Shown: positions 1 through 7,330, counted from the first letter of the stretch. The stretch: 7,683 nucleotides of DNA from Lentisphaeria bacterium UBA1829 (GCA_002338895.1 DDJH01000204.1:5434-13116), one strand, 5' to 3'. The notes: generated by a model from the letters alone, not told the origin. Program-made: numbers and translations.

Positions 1-585
1 CAGGTTGTGCGGCGGAATGTTGGTCGCCATTCCCACGCCGATTCCGGTGCTGCCGTTGACCAGAAGATTCGGAAATTTCGCCGGCAGAACTTCCGGTTCC
101 CGTTCGCTTTCGTCGAAGTTCGGGATCATGTTGACCGTGTCTTTGTCCAGATCGGCCAGGAGCTCTTCGGCCAGACGCTCCATCCGGCACTCCGTGTATC
201 GCGAGGCCGCCGCAGGGTCGCCGTCGATGGTTCCGAAGTTTCCCTGTCCTTCGATCAGCGGCGCCCGCATGGAGAACGGCTGGGCAAGACGCACCAGCGC
301 ATCGTACACCGCGGCATCTCCGTGCGGATGGTATTTTCCCATCACTTCGCCGACGACGCGCGCCGATTTCACCGTCGCATGGCCTTTTGTCAGCCCCAGC
401 TGTTTCATGCCGTAAAGAATCCGGCGGTTCACCGGCTTGAGTCCGTCCCGGACATCCGGAATCGCCCGGCCGACGTTCACGCTCAGCGAGTACTGCAAAT
501 ACGCCGTATGCATGATATCTTCAATATGGACCGGATAGTCCTTCATCGGAACACTGCTGATCTCTGTCTCTGTTGCATCGCTCAT
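1..585 (-). CDS. gyrA: DNA gyrase subunit A (type IIA topoisomerase A subunit), N-terminal 195 residues, cut by window edge
   Basis: This subunit cleaves and rejoins DNA while GyrB supplies ATP, introducing negative supercoils. The frame is open from ATG at 585-583 to the first base of the window, so only the start of the winged-helix/tower cleavage domain is present; full-length GyrA is usually over 800 residues. Visible motifs are [11 protein letters not shown] (45-55), [18 protein letters not shown] (73-90), [10 protein letters not shown] (114-123) and the catalytic tyrosine in ASRYTE (Tyr130). It ends in [10 protein letters not shown]. Residue 91 is Ala where E. coli GyrA has Ser83, and Asp95 matches E. 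coli Asp87. Asn37 stands where E. coli has Ile in SVIVGRA. The start is supported by a promoter about 30-58 bp upstream and a weak GGGG at 596-599. ParC or a second GyrA paralogue is possible, because the distinguishing C-terminal domain lies outside the window. The family call is secure; the gyrA versus parC choice is less so. Confidence 0.9.
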   Translation of the reverse strand, partial: MSDATETEISSVPMKDYPVHIEDIMHTAYLQYSLSVNVGRAIPDVRDGLKPVNRRILYGMKQLGLTKGHATVKSARVVGEVMGKYHPHGDAAVYDALVRLAQPFSMRAPLIEGQGNFGTIDGDPAAASRYTECRMERLAEELLADLDKDTVNMIPNFDESEREPEVLPAKFPNLLVNGSTGIGVGMATNIPPHNL

Positions 586-614
586 AATTGAAAATCCCCG
601 TTGTTAGTCCAAGT

Positions 615-643
615 ACTATACACCCGCGATCCGTTTTCCGCAA
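615..643 (-). promoter_or_regulatory. Sigma70-type promoter for gyrA
   Basis: Read on the minus strand, TTGCGG (643-638) is separated by exactly 17 bp from TATAGT (620-615). The -10 matches consensus at five of six bases and the -35 at its first three. Transcription would begin near 608, giving a leader of roughly 23 nt before the gyrA ATG at 585. This suggests gyrA is expressed independently of guaA-rsmD. It is a sequence match only. Confidence 0.65.
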
Positions 644-681
644 CCGTTTCCCCCGAGAAAAACACGCTTATTTTTCGATCT

Positions 682-722
682 TCTCCCCGTAGGGGAGAGT
701 TGGAGAAAAAACGCCCTCTCCC
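682..722 (-). repeat. Three complementary segments forming two exclusive hairpins
   Basis: On the minus strand, segment A is GGGAGAG (722-716), segment B is CTCTCCCC (699-692) and segment C is GGGGAGA (688-682). B can pair with A over 7 bp with a 16-nt loop, or with C over 7 bp with a 3-nt loop, but not with both. A run of six T lies in the A-B loop (711-706) and an A-rich stretch follows C. No T-run follows either hairpin on either strand, so this is not a standard intrinsic terminator. It lies between the rsmD stop and the gyrA promoter, so only readthrough transcripts from guaA-rsmD would contain it. Possible roles are 3'-end protection or weak termination; chance is not excluded. Confidence 0.5.
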
Positions 723-748
723 GTCCCCTCCGTTCTCTTCTCCGGAGA

Positions 749-1312
749 TCACGGGGTCGGACGAAGATAAAGAAATTTCGCTCCCCCGAAATTGCGGATC
801 GTTTCCAGTTTCCATGTCGATGGCGGCTGCTGGAGTCCTCCCCGCTCCGCCGCCGCTTCCCAGATCAGAAGCGCCTTTGCGCTCCATGCGGTGAAATCGG
901 AATCGTTCAGCAGTCTGTTCAACAGTTCCGCCGATTCCGCATAAGGCGGGTCCGCAACAATCAGATCGGGCTGCGCATGGAGGACAAGACGTTTCACACA
1001 GTTCGGCAGCTCGCCCGACAGAAGTTCCAGCCGGAACGCATCGGAAATCGCTTCCGCCTTTGCACAGTTTGCCCGGATCGCATTGCACGAACTCCGGGCC
1101 GAATCCACAAACAGAACCGAGGACGCCCCCCGGCTGGCCGCTTCCAGACCCAGCGCCCCCGTGCCCGCAAACAGATCCGCCACACACATTCCGTCCAGCG
1201 GACCAAGACTTGCGAAGAGCGCTTCCCGGGCGCGGACCGCTGTCGGCCGGGCAACTGTCCCGGCCGGAACCCGAAGCTGCATTCCCCGCAGAATTCCGGA
1301 AACGATTTCCAT
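749..1312 (-). CDS. rsmD: 16S rRNA (guanine-966-N2)-methyltransferase RsmD
   Basis: RsmD transfers a methyl group from S-adenosylmethionine to N2 of G966 in 16S rRNA during 30S assembly, in the cytoplasm. The 187-residue protein has the usual family length. It shows the N-terminal signature SGILRG (5-10) and RPTAVRAREALFASL (22-36), the SAM-binding glycine loop DLFAGTGALGLEA (46-58), an acidic residue after motif II (Asp70) and the catalytic DPPY motif of N2-methyltransferases (121-124). It starts 9 bp after the guaA stop with no room for a promoter, so it is very probably translated from the guaA transcript. The Shine-Dalgarno is weak and would lie in the last guaA codons, which suggests translational coupling. 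Linkage to guaA is not the commonest arrangement, since rsmD often sits beside coaD. Identification is confident from motifs and length. Confidence 0.93.
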   Translation of the reverse strand: MEIVSGILRGMQLRVPAGTVARPTAVRAREALFASLGPLDGMCVADLFAGTGALGLEAASRGASSVLFVDSARSSCNAIRANCAKAEAISDAFRLELLSGELPNCVKRLVLHAQPDLIVADPPYAESAELLNRLLNDSDFTAWSAKALLIWEAAAERGGLQQPPSTWKLETIRNFGGAKFLYLRPTP

Positions 1313-1321
1313 ATCAGAACG

Positions 1322-2866
1322 TCATTCCCATTCGATCGTTCCAGGCGGCTTCGAGGTAATGTCGTACACCACGCGGTTGACTCCGTTCACCTCGTTGATG
1401 ATCCGTGTCGAGATCCGTTCCATCAGTTCGTAGGGAAGGCGCACCCAGTCCGCGGTCATGCCGTCGCAGCTTTCCACTGCGCGCACCGCAATGACGTTGT
1501 CGTACGTCCGTTCGTCGCCCATCACGCCGACCGTCTTCACCGGAATGAAGACCGCGAATGCCTGCCAGATCGTATAGTAGAGCCCGGCCTTTTTCATCTC
1601 GTCGACAATAATGACATCCGCCTCCCGGAGCGTATCCAGATCCTTCTGGTTGACCGATCCGATCATCCGGACCGCAAGTCCGGGTCCCGGGAACGGCTGG
1701 CGATAGATCATCTCATCCGGCAGCCCCAGCTTCTTTCCCACCTCGCGCACCTCGTCTTTGAACAGGCGGCTCAGCGGTTCCAGAAGTTTCAGATTCATCT
1801 TCTCCGGGAGTCCTCCCACATTGTGGTGACTCTTGATCATCGCACTCGGATTCCCGTCGATCGGCACGCTTTCGATCACGTCCGGATAGGTCGTCCCCTG
1901 CGCGAGAAAGCGGACATCCGGAATCTTCTTCGCCGCGTCCTCAAACACGCTGACGAATTCATGTCCGATGATTTTCCGTTTCTTCTCCGGTTCCGTCACG
2001 CCGGCAAGTTTATCCAGGAACCGGCGGGTCGCATCAATATAGACCAGGTGCATTTTGAACGATCCGGCGAACAGATCCTGAACCCGTTCCGCCTCGTTCT
2101 TCCGGAGCAGCCCGTTGTTGACGAAAATACAGGTCAGCTTCTCTCCGATCGCCTTGTGGATCAGGGCCGCCGCAACCGACGAATCCACTCCTCCGCTGAG
2201 TCCGAGAATCACGCGCTGATCTTTTGTGATCTCCCGGATCTCCCGCACGCTCCGTTCGATAAACGACTCCATCGTCCACGATCCGGAGCACCCGCAGATC
2301 CGGAGGGCGAAATTGCGGATAATCTCCGTTCCCCGATGCGTGTGGACCACTTCCGGATGAAACTGAATGCCGTAGATCTTTTTTCCGACATGGCGGACCG
2401 CCGCATATTCGGTATTTTCCGTTTTCGCCGTTGCAACAAAGCCTTCCGGAAGTTTTGTGACCTTGTCCCCATGGGACATCCAGACCTGAAGCGGCGACGG
2501 GAGTCCGTCCAGAAGCGGAGACTCCTGCGTAATCTCAATTTCCGCCTTTCCATACTCTCTGGCCTGCCCGCGGGAGACCGTCCCCCCGAGAGTCGCCACC
2601 GTGAGCTGGAGCCCGTAACAGATCCCGAGAATCGGAATTCCGAGGTTGAAAATCTCCGGATCGCATTTCGGCGCATTCGCCTGATAGACGCTGGCCGGTC
2701 CTCCGCTCAGGATGATTCCCATCGGCGCTTCCGCCCGGATCTCTTCCACCGGTGTGTTGTAGGGGATGATCCGGCTGTATACCTTGCATTCGCGGATCCG
2801 TCTCGCGATCAGCTGGCTGTACTGCGAGCCGAAATCCAGAACAAGGATTGTTTCATTCGTTGCCAT
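1322..2866 (-). CDS. guaA: GMP synthase (glutamine-hydrolysing)
   Basis: GuaA converts XMP, ATP and glutamine to GMP in the last step of guanine nucleotide synthesis, in the cytoplasm. The protein is complete at 514 residues (E. coli 525). An N-terminal class I glutamine amidotransferase domain begins [20 protein letters not shown]. Its nucleophile is Cys83 in GICYGLQ, with His170 and Glu172 in FHPEVV. The ATP pyrophosphatase domain follows, with its P-loop SGGVDSS at 224-230. The C-terminal dimerisation part includes [14 protein letters not shown] and ends [13 protein letters not shown], the expected family terminus. The start at 2866 fits the family N-terminus and lies about 38 nt after the predicted transcription start; the nearest Shine-Dalgarno-like sequence is a weak GGGAAAG. 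It is first in a likely two-gene operon with rsmD. No guaB is present. No residue appears to be missing or altered. Confidence 0.98.
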   Translation of the reverse strand: MATNETILVLDFGSQYSQLIARRIRECKVYSRIIPYNTPVEEIRAEAPMGIILSGGPASVYQANAPKCDPEIFNLGIPILGICYGLQLTVATLGGTVSRGQAREYGKAEIEITQESPLLDGLPSPLQVWMSHGDKVTKLPEGFVATAKTENTEYAAVRHVGKKIYGIQFHPEVVHTHRGTEIIRNFALRICGCSGSWTMESFIERSVREIREITKDQRVILGLSGGVDSSVAAALIHKAIGEKLTCIFVNNGLLRKNEAERVQDLFAGSFKMHLVYIDATRRFLDKLAGVTEPEKKRKIIGHEFVSVFEDAAKKIPDVRFLAQGTTYPDVIESVPIDGNPSAMIKSHHNVGGLPEKMNLKLLEPLSRLFKDEVREVGKKLGLPDEMIYRQPFPGPGLAVRMIGSVNQKDLDTLREADVIIVDEMKKAGLYYTIWQAFAVFIPVKTVGVMGDERTYDNVIAVRAVESCDGMTADWVRLPYELMERISTRIINEVNGVNRVVYDITSKPPGTIEWE

Positions 2867-2910
2867 CGATTCTGCTTTCCCATTGAAAAAATAAGATGTT
2901 TAATAGGAGG

Positions 2911-2938
2911 AATATACCACATTTTTCCGGAATTGCAA
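2911..2938 (-). promoter_or_regulatory. Sigma70-type promoter with extended -10 for guaA-rsmD
   Basis: On the minus strand TTGCAA (2938-2933) is followed after 16 bp by TATATT (2916-2911). The -10 is preceded by TGG, giving an extended -10 (TGnTATATT). Transcription would start near 2904, about 38 nt before the guaA ATG. That leader is too short for a purine riboswitch, and none is visible. The 150-bp gap containing it is strikingly AT-rich compared with the genes on either side. Confidence 0.7.
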
Positions 2939-2957
2939 AATATTTTCACCTTTCTTC

Positions 2958-2985
2958 TTGATTATTTTTCTTTTGGCGGTATTGT
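2958..2985 (+). promoter_or_regulatory. Candidate promoter for the PP2C phosphatase gene
   Basis: On the plus strand TTGATT (2958-2963) is followed after 16 bp by TATTGT (2980-2985). Each hexamer matches consensus at four of six bases. A start near 2992 would give a leader of about 25 nt before the ATG at 3017. It is divergent from the guaA promoter, and the two -35 boxes lie about 19 bp apart, so polymerase or a regulator could affect both. The match is modest, and T-rich DNA makes chance matches likely. Confidence 0.35.
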
Positions 2986-3016
2986 TCTCTGACTGTCAAA
3001 ACACGGAAAGCGGGGC

Positions 3017-4948
3017 ATGCATTCGATACGGGGAAAAATTCTGGCCATAGTCATTTCGTTCCTGCTGATTCTGTGTCTTGCCTTCAGCGTCTACTCTCTG
3101 ATTACGACCGCCAATTACAAACGTCTCCGGGTGGAGGCCCTGGTCTCCCGCGTCCAGTTCGAGAGCGAGAGGCTCAACCGTTCCATTTCCGTGATGGAGC
3201 AGGAGGCCGTCGGGCTCGCAAACGCCGGCCGCGCCTACTATTCCTATGCCAGACACAATGATTCCCATGGAAAAAAGATCCTGCTGGAGCTGATGCCGAA
3301 TTTCGTCCTCGCGGCGGGCGGAGGAATCTGGTATGAACCCTTCGCATTCAATCCCCGCAGGAGGCATGTGAGCTTTTATGTGCACTATACGCCGGAACGG
3401 AAGCTGGTTTATGAGCCGTCGATGAACTCGGCGTCGTATGACTATCCCAATCAGATCTGGTATCGGCTGGGGAAAAATTCCGCGCTGCGGCGGTATCAGC
3501 TCCAGTGGTCGCCGCCGTATTATGATTCCGAGGCGGCAAAGGCGCTGATGATCACGGTCTCGGCTCCGATTTACAGCGAAAACAATGTGTTCGTCGGCTT
3601 GGCGACGCTCGACTGGAGGGTGCAGAATGTGATCAATGAACTGACGAAGATCCGTCCGACTCCCCACTCCTTCGTGCTGCTCTGCGATCCGGCGTACAAC
3701 TGCGTGCTGGCCAACACGTTCTCTCCGGAAAAAAAGGAGAGCATGACCGGGCGTCCGCTCGATTCGATTCCGTGGTACTCCAGTATTTCCCAGGCGTCCA
3801 AGATGGAGGTGCTGGTGCAGCACTTCCGCATCAACGGGGCAAAGTTCTATGCATTCTCCCGCCGGCTCAACAACGGGATGCTGCTTTCGGTGCAGGTGCC
3901 GGCCGGGGAGATCTTCTCGCTGATCGAGCTGAGCAACCGGATTTTCATCACGCTGTTCGTGCTGTTCTCGCTGATGATGCTCTATGGAGCGTACTATATG
4001 GTGTCCCGGTTCGTGAACGCCCCGATCAAAAAGCTGATCCGGGAGGTGGTCCGGCTCGGACAGGGAAATCTGGACGTGAAGGTCTCCGAGGGAAGACAGG
4101 ATGAGATCGGACTCCTGGCAAAAACCTTCAACAAGATGGCCGACAATCTCAAGGAGTACGTCGAACGCTATACCCGCGAGACCGCAGAACGGGAACGCAT
4201 CAGCAGTGAACTGGAACTGGCTTCCCAGATTCAGCACAACATTCTTCCCTGCGTGTTTCCGCCGTTCCCCGAACTGCTGGATTCGTTCGATTTGTTTGCG
4301 GAGACCCATTCGGCAAAGGAGGTCGGCGGGGATTTCTATGATTTCTTCCGCATCGGGAGCGACAAGGTGGCGTTCCTGATCGCCGATGTCTCCGGAAAAG
4401 GCATTCCGGCGGCGCTGTTCATGATGCGGGCGCGGACCATCCTGAAAAATTATGCGCTGAGCGGCTACTCCCCCGAGGAGATCATGACCCGTTCCAACGA
4501 CCGTCTCTGCGAACATAACGACGCCTGCATGTTCGTGACACTCTTTTTCGCCGTCTACAATCTGAAGACTGGCACTCTGGAATATGTGAACGGCGGGCAC
4601 AATCCGCCGTTTATCCGGCGGAACCGCGGACAATACGACTATCTCCCGGTCGATCCGGGGTCTGCTCTGGGGATCCTGCCGGGGAAGACCTATCGGACGC
4701 AGACCATCCGCCTCTCCCGCAGCGACCGGATCTTCTGCTATACCGACGGCGTGACCGAGGCGGTGAACGGAAAACATGAACTCTTCGGCGAAAAACGTCT
4801 GCTGGAGACCCTCAATTCCGCGGATTTCGTTCTGAAACCCCTGAACGACAAGCTGCGCGTCATGATGAGCCGTCTGGAGGCGTTTACCGAAGGCGTTCCC
4901 CAGTCCGATGACATTACCATGCTGATTTTTGAAGCCCGAATCCTCTAG
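3017..4948 (+). CDS. Membrane-bound sensor phosphatase: dCache-HAMP-PP2C (SpoIIE/RsbU type)
   Basis: This is a serine/threonine phosphatase of the PP2M/RsbU class. In known cases such enzymes dephosphorylate an anti-sigma-factor antagonist in response to a signal. Transmembrane helix 1 is at about residues 8-30, and a periplasmic dCache-like sensor at about 35-305 (IWYEP near 104-107, a later WSPPYYD). Transmembrane helix 2 is at about 309-332 and HAMP at about 333-388 (DEIGLLAKTFNKMADNL). A short helical linker leads to ASQIQHNILP, then the PP2C domain to residue 643. Metal-binding and structural motifs are intact: GGDFYD (Asp439, Asp442), ADVSGKG (Asp457), NGGHNPP (525-531), YTDGVTE (Asp577) and SDDIT (Asp631, Asp632). 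A GGAAAG and a GGGG lie just before the start. No STAS antagonist, RsbW-like kinase or sigma factor lies in the window, so its partner is unknown. Its downstream neighbour, 53 bp away on the same strand, is a GH20 glycosidase. The architecture is confident; the signal is not known. Confidence 0.93.
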   Translation: MHSIRGKILAIVISFLLILCLAFSVYSLITTANYKRLRVEALVSRVQFESERLNRSISVMEQEAVGLANAGRAYYSYARHNDSHGKKILLELMPNFVLAAGGGIWYEPFAFNPRRRHVSFYVHYTPERKLVYEPSMNSASYDYPNQIWYRLGKNSALRRYQLQWSPPYYDSEAAKALMITVSAPIYSENNVFVGLATLDWRVQNVINELTKIRPTPHSFVLLCDPAYNCVLANTFSPEKKESMTGRPLDSIPWYSSISQASKMEVLVQHFRINGAKFYAFSRRLNNGMLLSVQVPAGEIFSLIELSNRIFITLFVLFSLMMLYGAYYMVSRFVNAPIKKLIREVVRLGQGNLDVKVSEGRQDEIGLLAKTFNKMADNLKEYVERYTRETAERERISSELELASQIQHNILPCVFPPFPELLDSFDLFAETHSAKEVGGDFYDFFRIGSDKVAFLIADVSGKGIPAALFMMRARTILKNYALSGYSPEEIMTRSNDRLCEHNDACMFVTLFFAVYNLKTGTLEYVNGGHNPPFIRRNRGQYDYLPVDPGSALGILPGKTYRTQTIRLSRSDRIFCYTDGVTEAVNGKHELFGEKRLLETLNSADFVLKPLNDKLRVMMSRLEAFTEGVPQSDDITMLIFEARIL

Positions 4949-4961
4949 CGCCGTTTCGGCG
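4949..4961 (+). other. Small GC hairpin between the phosphatase and GH20 genes
   Basis: CGCCG-TTT-CGGCG begins immediately after the phosphatase TAG stop. The 5-bp stem with a 3-nt loop is GC-only, but no T-run follows, so it is at best a weak terminator or a 3'-end stabiliser. The remaining 40 bp to the next start contain no convincing promoter, so read-through from the phosphatase into GH20 is plausible. Confidence 0.3.
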
Positions 4962-5001
4962 GCCGGAGCTGTTTGAACACCAGGAAGTGTGAGGTTGCAT
5001 A

Positions 5002-7230
5002 ATGATTCCTTATCCGCATTTTATGGAGTGGAAGCCGGGTCGCCGTTCCTCCGTTGTCCGCCGGGAGCGGGTCGCGATGGAACGTCCCGATGAATACGAG
5101 ATCCGCATGACGGAAGACGAAACGCTGCTGCGAAGCGCGACGGACGCCGGATTCTTCTATGCGGAAAAAACGTTGAAGGAGCTGCCTCCCGGACAGATCG
5201 GCATCGTCCGCGACTGGGCCGATGTGCCGCTCCGCATCGCCATGATCGACCTGAAGCGGATCAGCTGGAATTTCGACTATCTTCTGAGTCTGTTTCCCCT
5301 GCTGGCCGATCTGCGGATCAACGCCTGTCTGATGGAGTACGAGGACAAATTCCCGTACCGCTTTTCCGACCGTATCGCCGTTCCGGGCGCCTTCACTGCC
5401 GATCAGATCCGCCGGATCACGCAGACCGCCCGGGAGAACCATGTGGAGCTCATTCCGCTTGTGCAGTGCTTCAGTCACTGGGAGTACATTCTGCGCCACG
5501 GGGAGTTCGCGGATCTGCGCGAGAGCGATGCGGATGTCTCGCAGGGGTGCCCGCTGAATCCGCGGACCTTTGAACTGTTCCGTTCGATGCTGAAGGAGAT
5601 TCTCGAGGCGCATCCGGAGTGCCGGTATGTGCATATCGGCGCGGACGAGGCCCGGCTGCTCGGACATTGTCCGGCCTGCGCGGCCAAGGTGCGGGAATCC
5701 GGTGTGGAGCGATTGTACGGAGACTATCTCGAAGCGGCGATCGACGAGGTCAATTCCTATGGAAAGACTCCTCTGTTCTGGGCCGATTTCTTCTGGACGC
5801 ACGATCGTCCGCTGATCCGGAAAAACTGCATTGCGGTGGACTGGGAATATTCTCCCCGCGCGGTGCGGGCATCCTCCGCAATCGTCGGGATCCGGACTCT
5901 GAACTATGGAGAGGAGGCGGAACACTCCCGCTATGCGCCGTATCTGAAGCCGGAGGAGTCGAGCCGGACCGTGTTCGGCTTTCCGCATCTGCTCTGGCTG
6001 AAGGATCACTCGTACCGGACATTCGGGGCGGGAAATGTCAATTCGTCCGACAATATGCTGGCGCATGCGGCGGCCGCCGCGGAGGAGCACTCGCCCGCCG
6101 TGATGGGAACCTACTGGGCGTCGGGCGACAGTCTGAGCATGCCGATGACCCTCTTCCCGTGGCGGATCTGCGGACTGGCAATGCTCGGAACCGCCGGATG
6201 GAACGCCGGGTATGAGCTGCGGAATCATGATTCATTTTATCGCCGTCTTTCCGAAAAGATGGACGGCTCTGCCGAAAACGCGGAAGGGTTTCGTCAGATG
6301 GACAATCAGGGGGCGATGATCGCTCCGCTGCGCTACCGGGAAAAACCGGTTGTGCCGGAGAGGGGATACGCCGCGTTCTTCGGGAAGAAGGCGCTGCTGG
6401 ATTACCGGTTCCAGAATCTGTTCCGGGAGGAGAGGCTGTATCCGGAGACGGCCTATGAGATGCTGTCGATCGGGAAGGTTGCCAACTCCACGCCGGAGTT
6501 CCGGATCGGGGAGGAGGAGTGCCGCTTCACGGTCGGACGGATGGATTTCATGCCGCGGGGACGGTTTCTCTGTCTGGGGACGCCGTTCCGTCTGACGGAC
6601 CGTCTGGCGGTCTACGGCGACTATCCAGGGCAGACGACGCCTGCCGGAATCGTGCTGGAGGTGAAGGAGCGGAAACATCCGGAGTTTCTTTTTGTGATCC
6701 AGTCTCTGGTCGGATCCGTGACGCGGGAACGGTCCGTGGGCGCGTGCGTGTTCCATTACAGCGACCGGTCCTCCGCTTCCATTGCGCTCGAAGTGAAAAA
6801 AAATCTCGACGACTGGTGGAACATCGAAGACAGCCGTGAACTGCGGATTGCGTTTTCCAATGCGGACTGTTCCGGCACACTTGCCAATCCCCGTCTCGGC
6901 CTTCATTGCTGGCAGGTGGAGAATCCGCATCCGGAGAAGGAGCTTTGCTCGCTTGAATTCCGCGTTTCGGACCGCGTGGTGATCGCACTGGCGGCGGCGA
7001 CCCTTCTTCAGATCCCCGACGGGGCACGTCCGCCGGCGGACGCCGTCGAGGAGCTCCGGACGATGCGGGAGGAGCTCGAACAGCTTTCCGCCGGATTCCG
7101 GAAGACCGTTCTCGCCTGCTCCGGACGCGGATCCCTGGAGGAGCTGGAGAACATCGCGTTCGCATCGCAGAAGTGCTTCCTGGATCGAATGGAGAACATG
7201 TTTTCCGGGAAATCTTCTCGGAAAATATGA
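5002..7230 (+). CDS. Glycoside hydrolase family 20 protein, hexosaminidase D-like, with C-terminal beta-sandwich-like domain
   Basis: This is a probable exo-acting beta-N-acetylhexosaminidase removing terminal GlcNAc or GalNAc by substrate-assisted catalysis. The N-terminus (IPYPHFMEWKPG) resembles the start of the GH20b domain. The TIM barrel spans about residues 74-405. It resembles human HEXD in EYEDKFPY, IPLVQCFSHWEY, LNPRT and the catalytic pair HIGADE (Asp215, Glu216; HEXD has HIGCDE). Later barrel motifs are FWADFFW (259-265), VDWEY (279-283) and TYWASGD. A CPAC pair (Cys223, Cys226) follows the catalytic motif. Residues about 525-670 (DDWWN at 603-607, NPHPEKE at 641-647, then LAAATLL) resemble accessory beta-sandwich domains of other glycosidases. 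The last 60 residues look helical, possibly coiled coil. At 742 residues it is much longer than HEXD. No signal peptide is visible, so it probably acts on imported oligosaccharides in the cytoplasm. GAGG at 4991-4994 supports the start. Substrate is uncertain. Confidence 0.85.
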   Translation: MIPYPHFMEWKPGRRSSVVRRERVAMERPDEYEIRMTEDETLLRSATDAGFFYAEKTLKELPPGQIGIVRDWADVPLRIAMIDLKRISWNFDYLLSLFPLLADLRINACLMEYEDKFPYRFSDRIAVPGAFTADQIRRITQTARENHVELIPLVQCFSHWEYILRHGEFADLRESDADVSQGCPLNPRTFELFRSMLKEILEAHPECRYVHIGADEARLLGHCPACAAKVRESGVERLYGDYLEAAIDEVNSYGKTPLFWADFFWTHDRPLIRKNCIAVDWEYSPRAVRASSAIVGIRTLNYGEEAEHSRYAPYLKPEESSRTVFGFPHLLWLKDHSYRTFGAGNVNSSDNMLAHAAAAAEEHSPAVMGTYWASGDSLSMPMTLFPWRICGLAMLGTAGWNAGYELRNHDSFYRRLSEKMDGSAENAEGFRQMDNQGAMIAPLRYREKPVVPERGYAAFFGKKALLDYRFQNLFREERLYPETAYEMLSIGKVANSTPEFRIGEEECRFTVGRMDFMPRGRFLCLGTPFRLTDRLAVYGDYPGQTTPAGIVLEVKERKHPEFLFVIQSLVGSVTRERSVGACVFHYSDRSSASIALEVKKNLDDWWNIEDSRELRIAFSNADCSGTLANPRLGLHCWQVENPHPEKELCSLEFRVSDRVVIALAAATLLQIPDGARPPADAVEELRTMREELEQLSAGFRKTVLACSGRGSLEELENIAFASQKCFLDRMENMFSGKSSRKI

Positions 7231-7238
7231 AAGAAATC

Positions 7239-7274
7239 CACTTTTGCATGTGGAAAACCGCAGAAGTGCAAGAG
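7239..7274 (+). repeat. Imperfect inverted repeat upstream of the GH95-like gene
   Basis: CACTTTTGC (7239-7247) pairs with GCAGAAGTG (7260-7268) over 9 positions with one G-T wobble and a 12-nt loop. The same left arm can instead pair with TGCAAGAG (7267-7274), again with one wobble. No T-run follows, so it is not an obvious terminator. It sits between the GH20 stop and the candidate promoter of the next gene, where an operator for a local regulator could lie. Chance is possible. Confidence 0.35.
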
Positions 7275-7291
7275 GAATGAAAGAGGGAGGG

Positions 7292-7320
7292 TTGCAATCG
7301 TCTTGCCGCCGGAGTATGGT
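7292..7320 (+). promoter_or_regulatory. Candidate promoter for the GH95-like gene
   Basis: TTGCAA (7292-7297) is followed after exactly 17 bp by TATGGT (7315-7320). Both hexamers match the sigma70 consensus at four of six bases. A start near 7327 would leave only about 19 nt of leader, just enough to contain the Shine-Dalgarno at 7331-7336. The -35 hexamer is identical to that of the guaA promoter candidate. Evidence is sequence resemblance only. Confidence 0.35.
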
Positions 7321-7330
7321 ATGAAAAAAC

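Noticed and set aside
7..591. Plus-strand open frames opposite gyrA
   Set aside because: The complementary strand encodes an unmistakable GyrA N-terminus; the plus-strand products match nothing.
582..1187. 201-codon minus-strand frame overlapping rsmD and the gyrA promoter gap
   Set aside because: Same strand but a different frame from rsmD; Gly/Ser/Cys-rich translation without motifs, while RsmD has its full catalytic signature.
2867..2904. Possible purine riboswitch before guaA
   Set aside because: The predicted leader is only about 38 nt, too short for the aptamer, and no aptamer core is visible.
977..2992. 671-codon plus-strand open frame across rsmD and guaA
   Set aside because: It runs antisense to two confidently identified genes. 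Its His/Arg/Asp-rich translation has no recognisable domain and is what GC-rich codons give on the opposite strand.
2996..4777. 593-codon minus-strand open frame
   Set aside because: Antisense to the dCache-HAMP-PP2C gene, which has intact motifs throughout; the translation is low-complexity His/Arg/Gln-rich.
4945..6228. 427-codon minus-strand open frame
   Set aside because: Antisense shadow of the GH20 gene, with no domain resemblance and no ribosome-binding site.
6796..6803. Run of eight A in the GH20 gene as a second frameshift site
   Set aside because: The GH20 frame continues with domain-like sequence on both sides of the run, so no shift is indicated.
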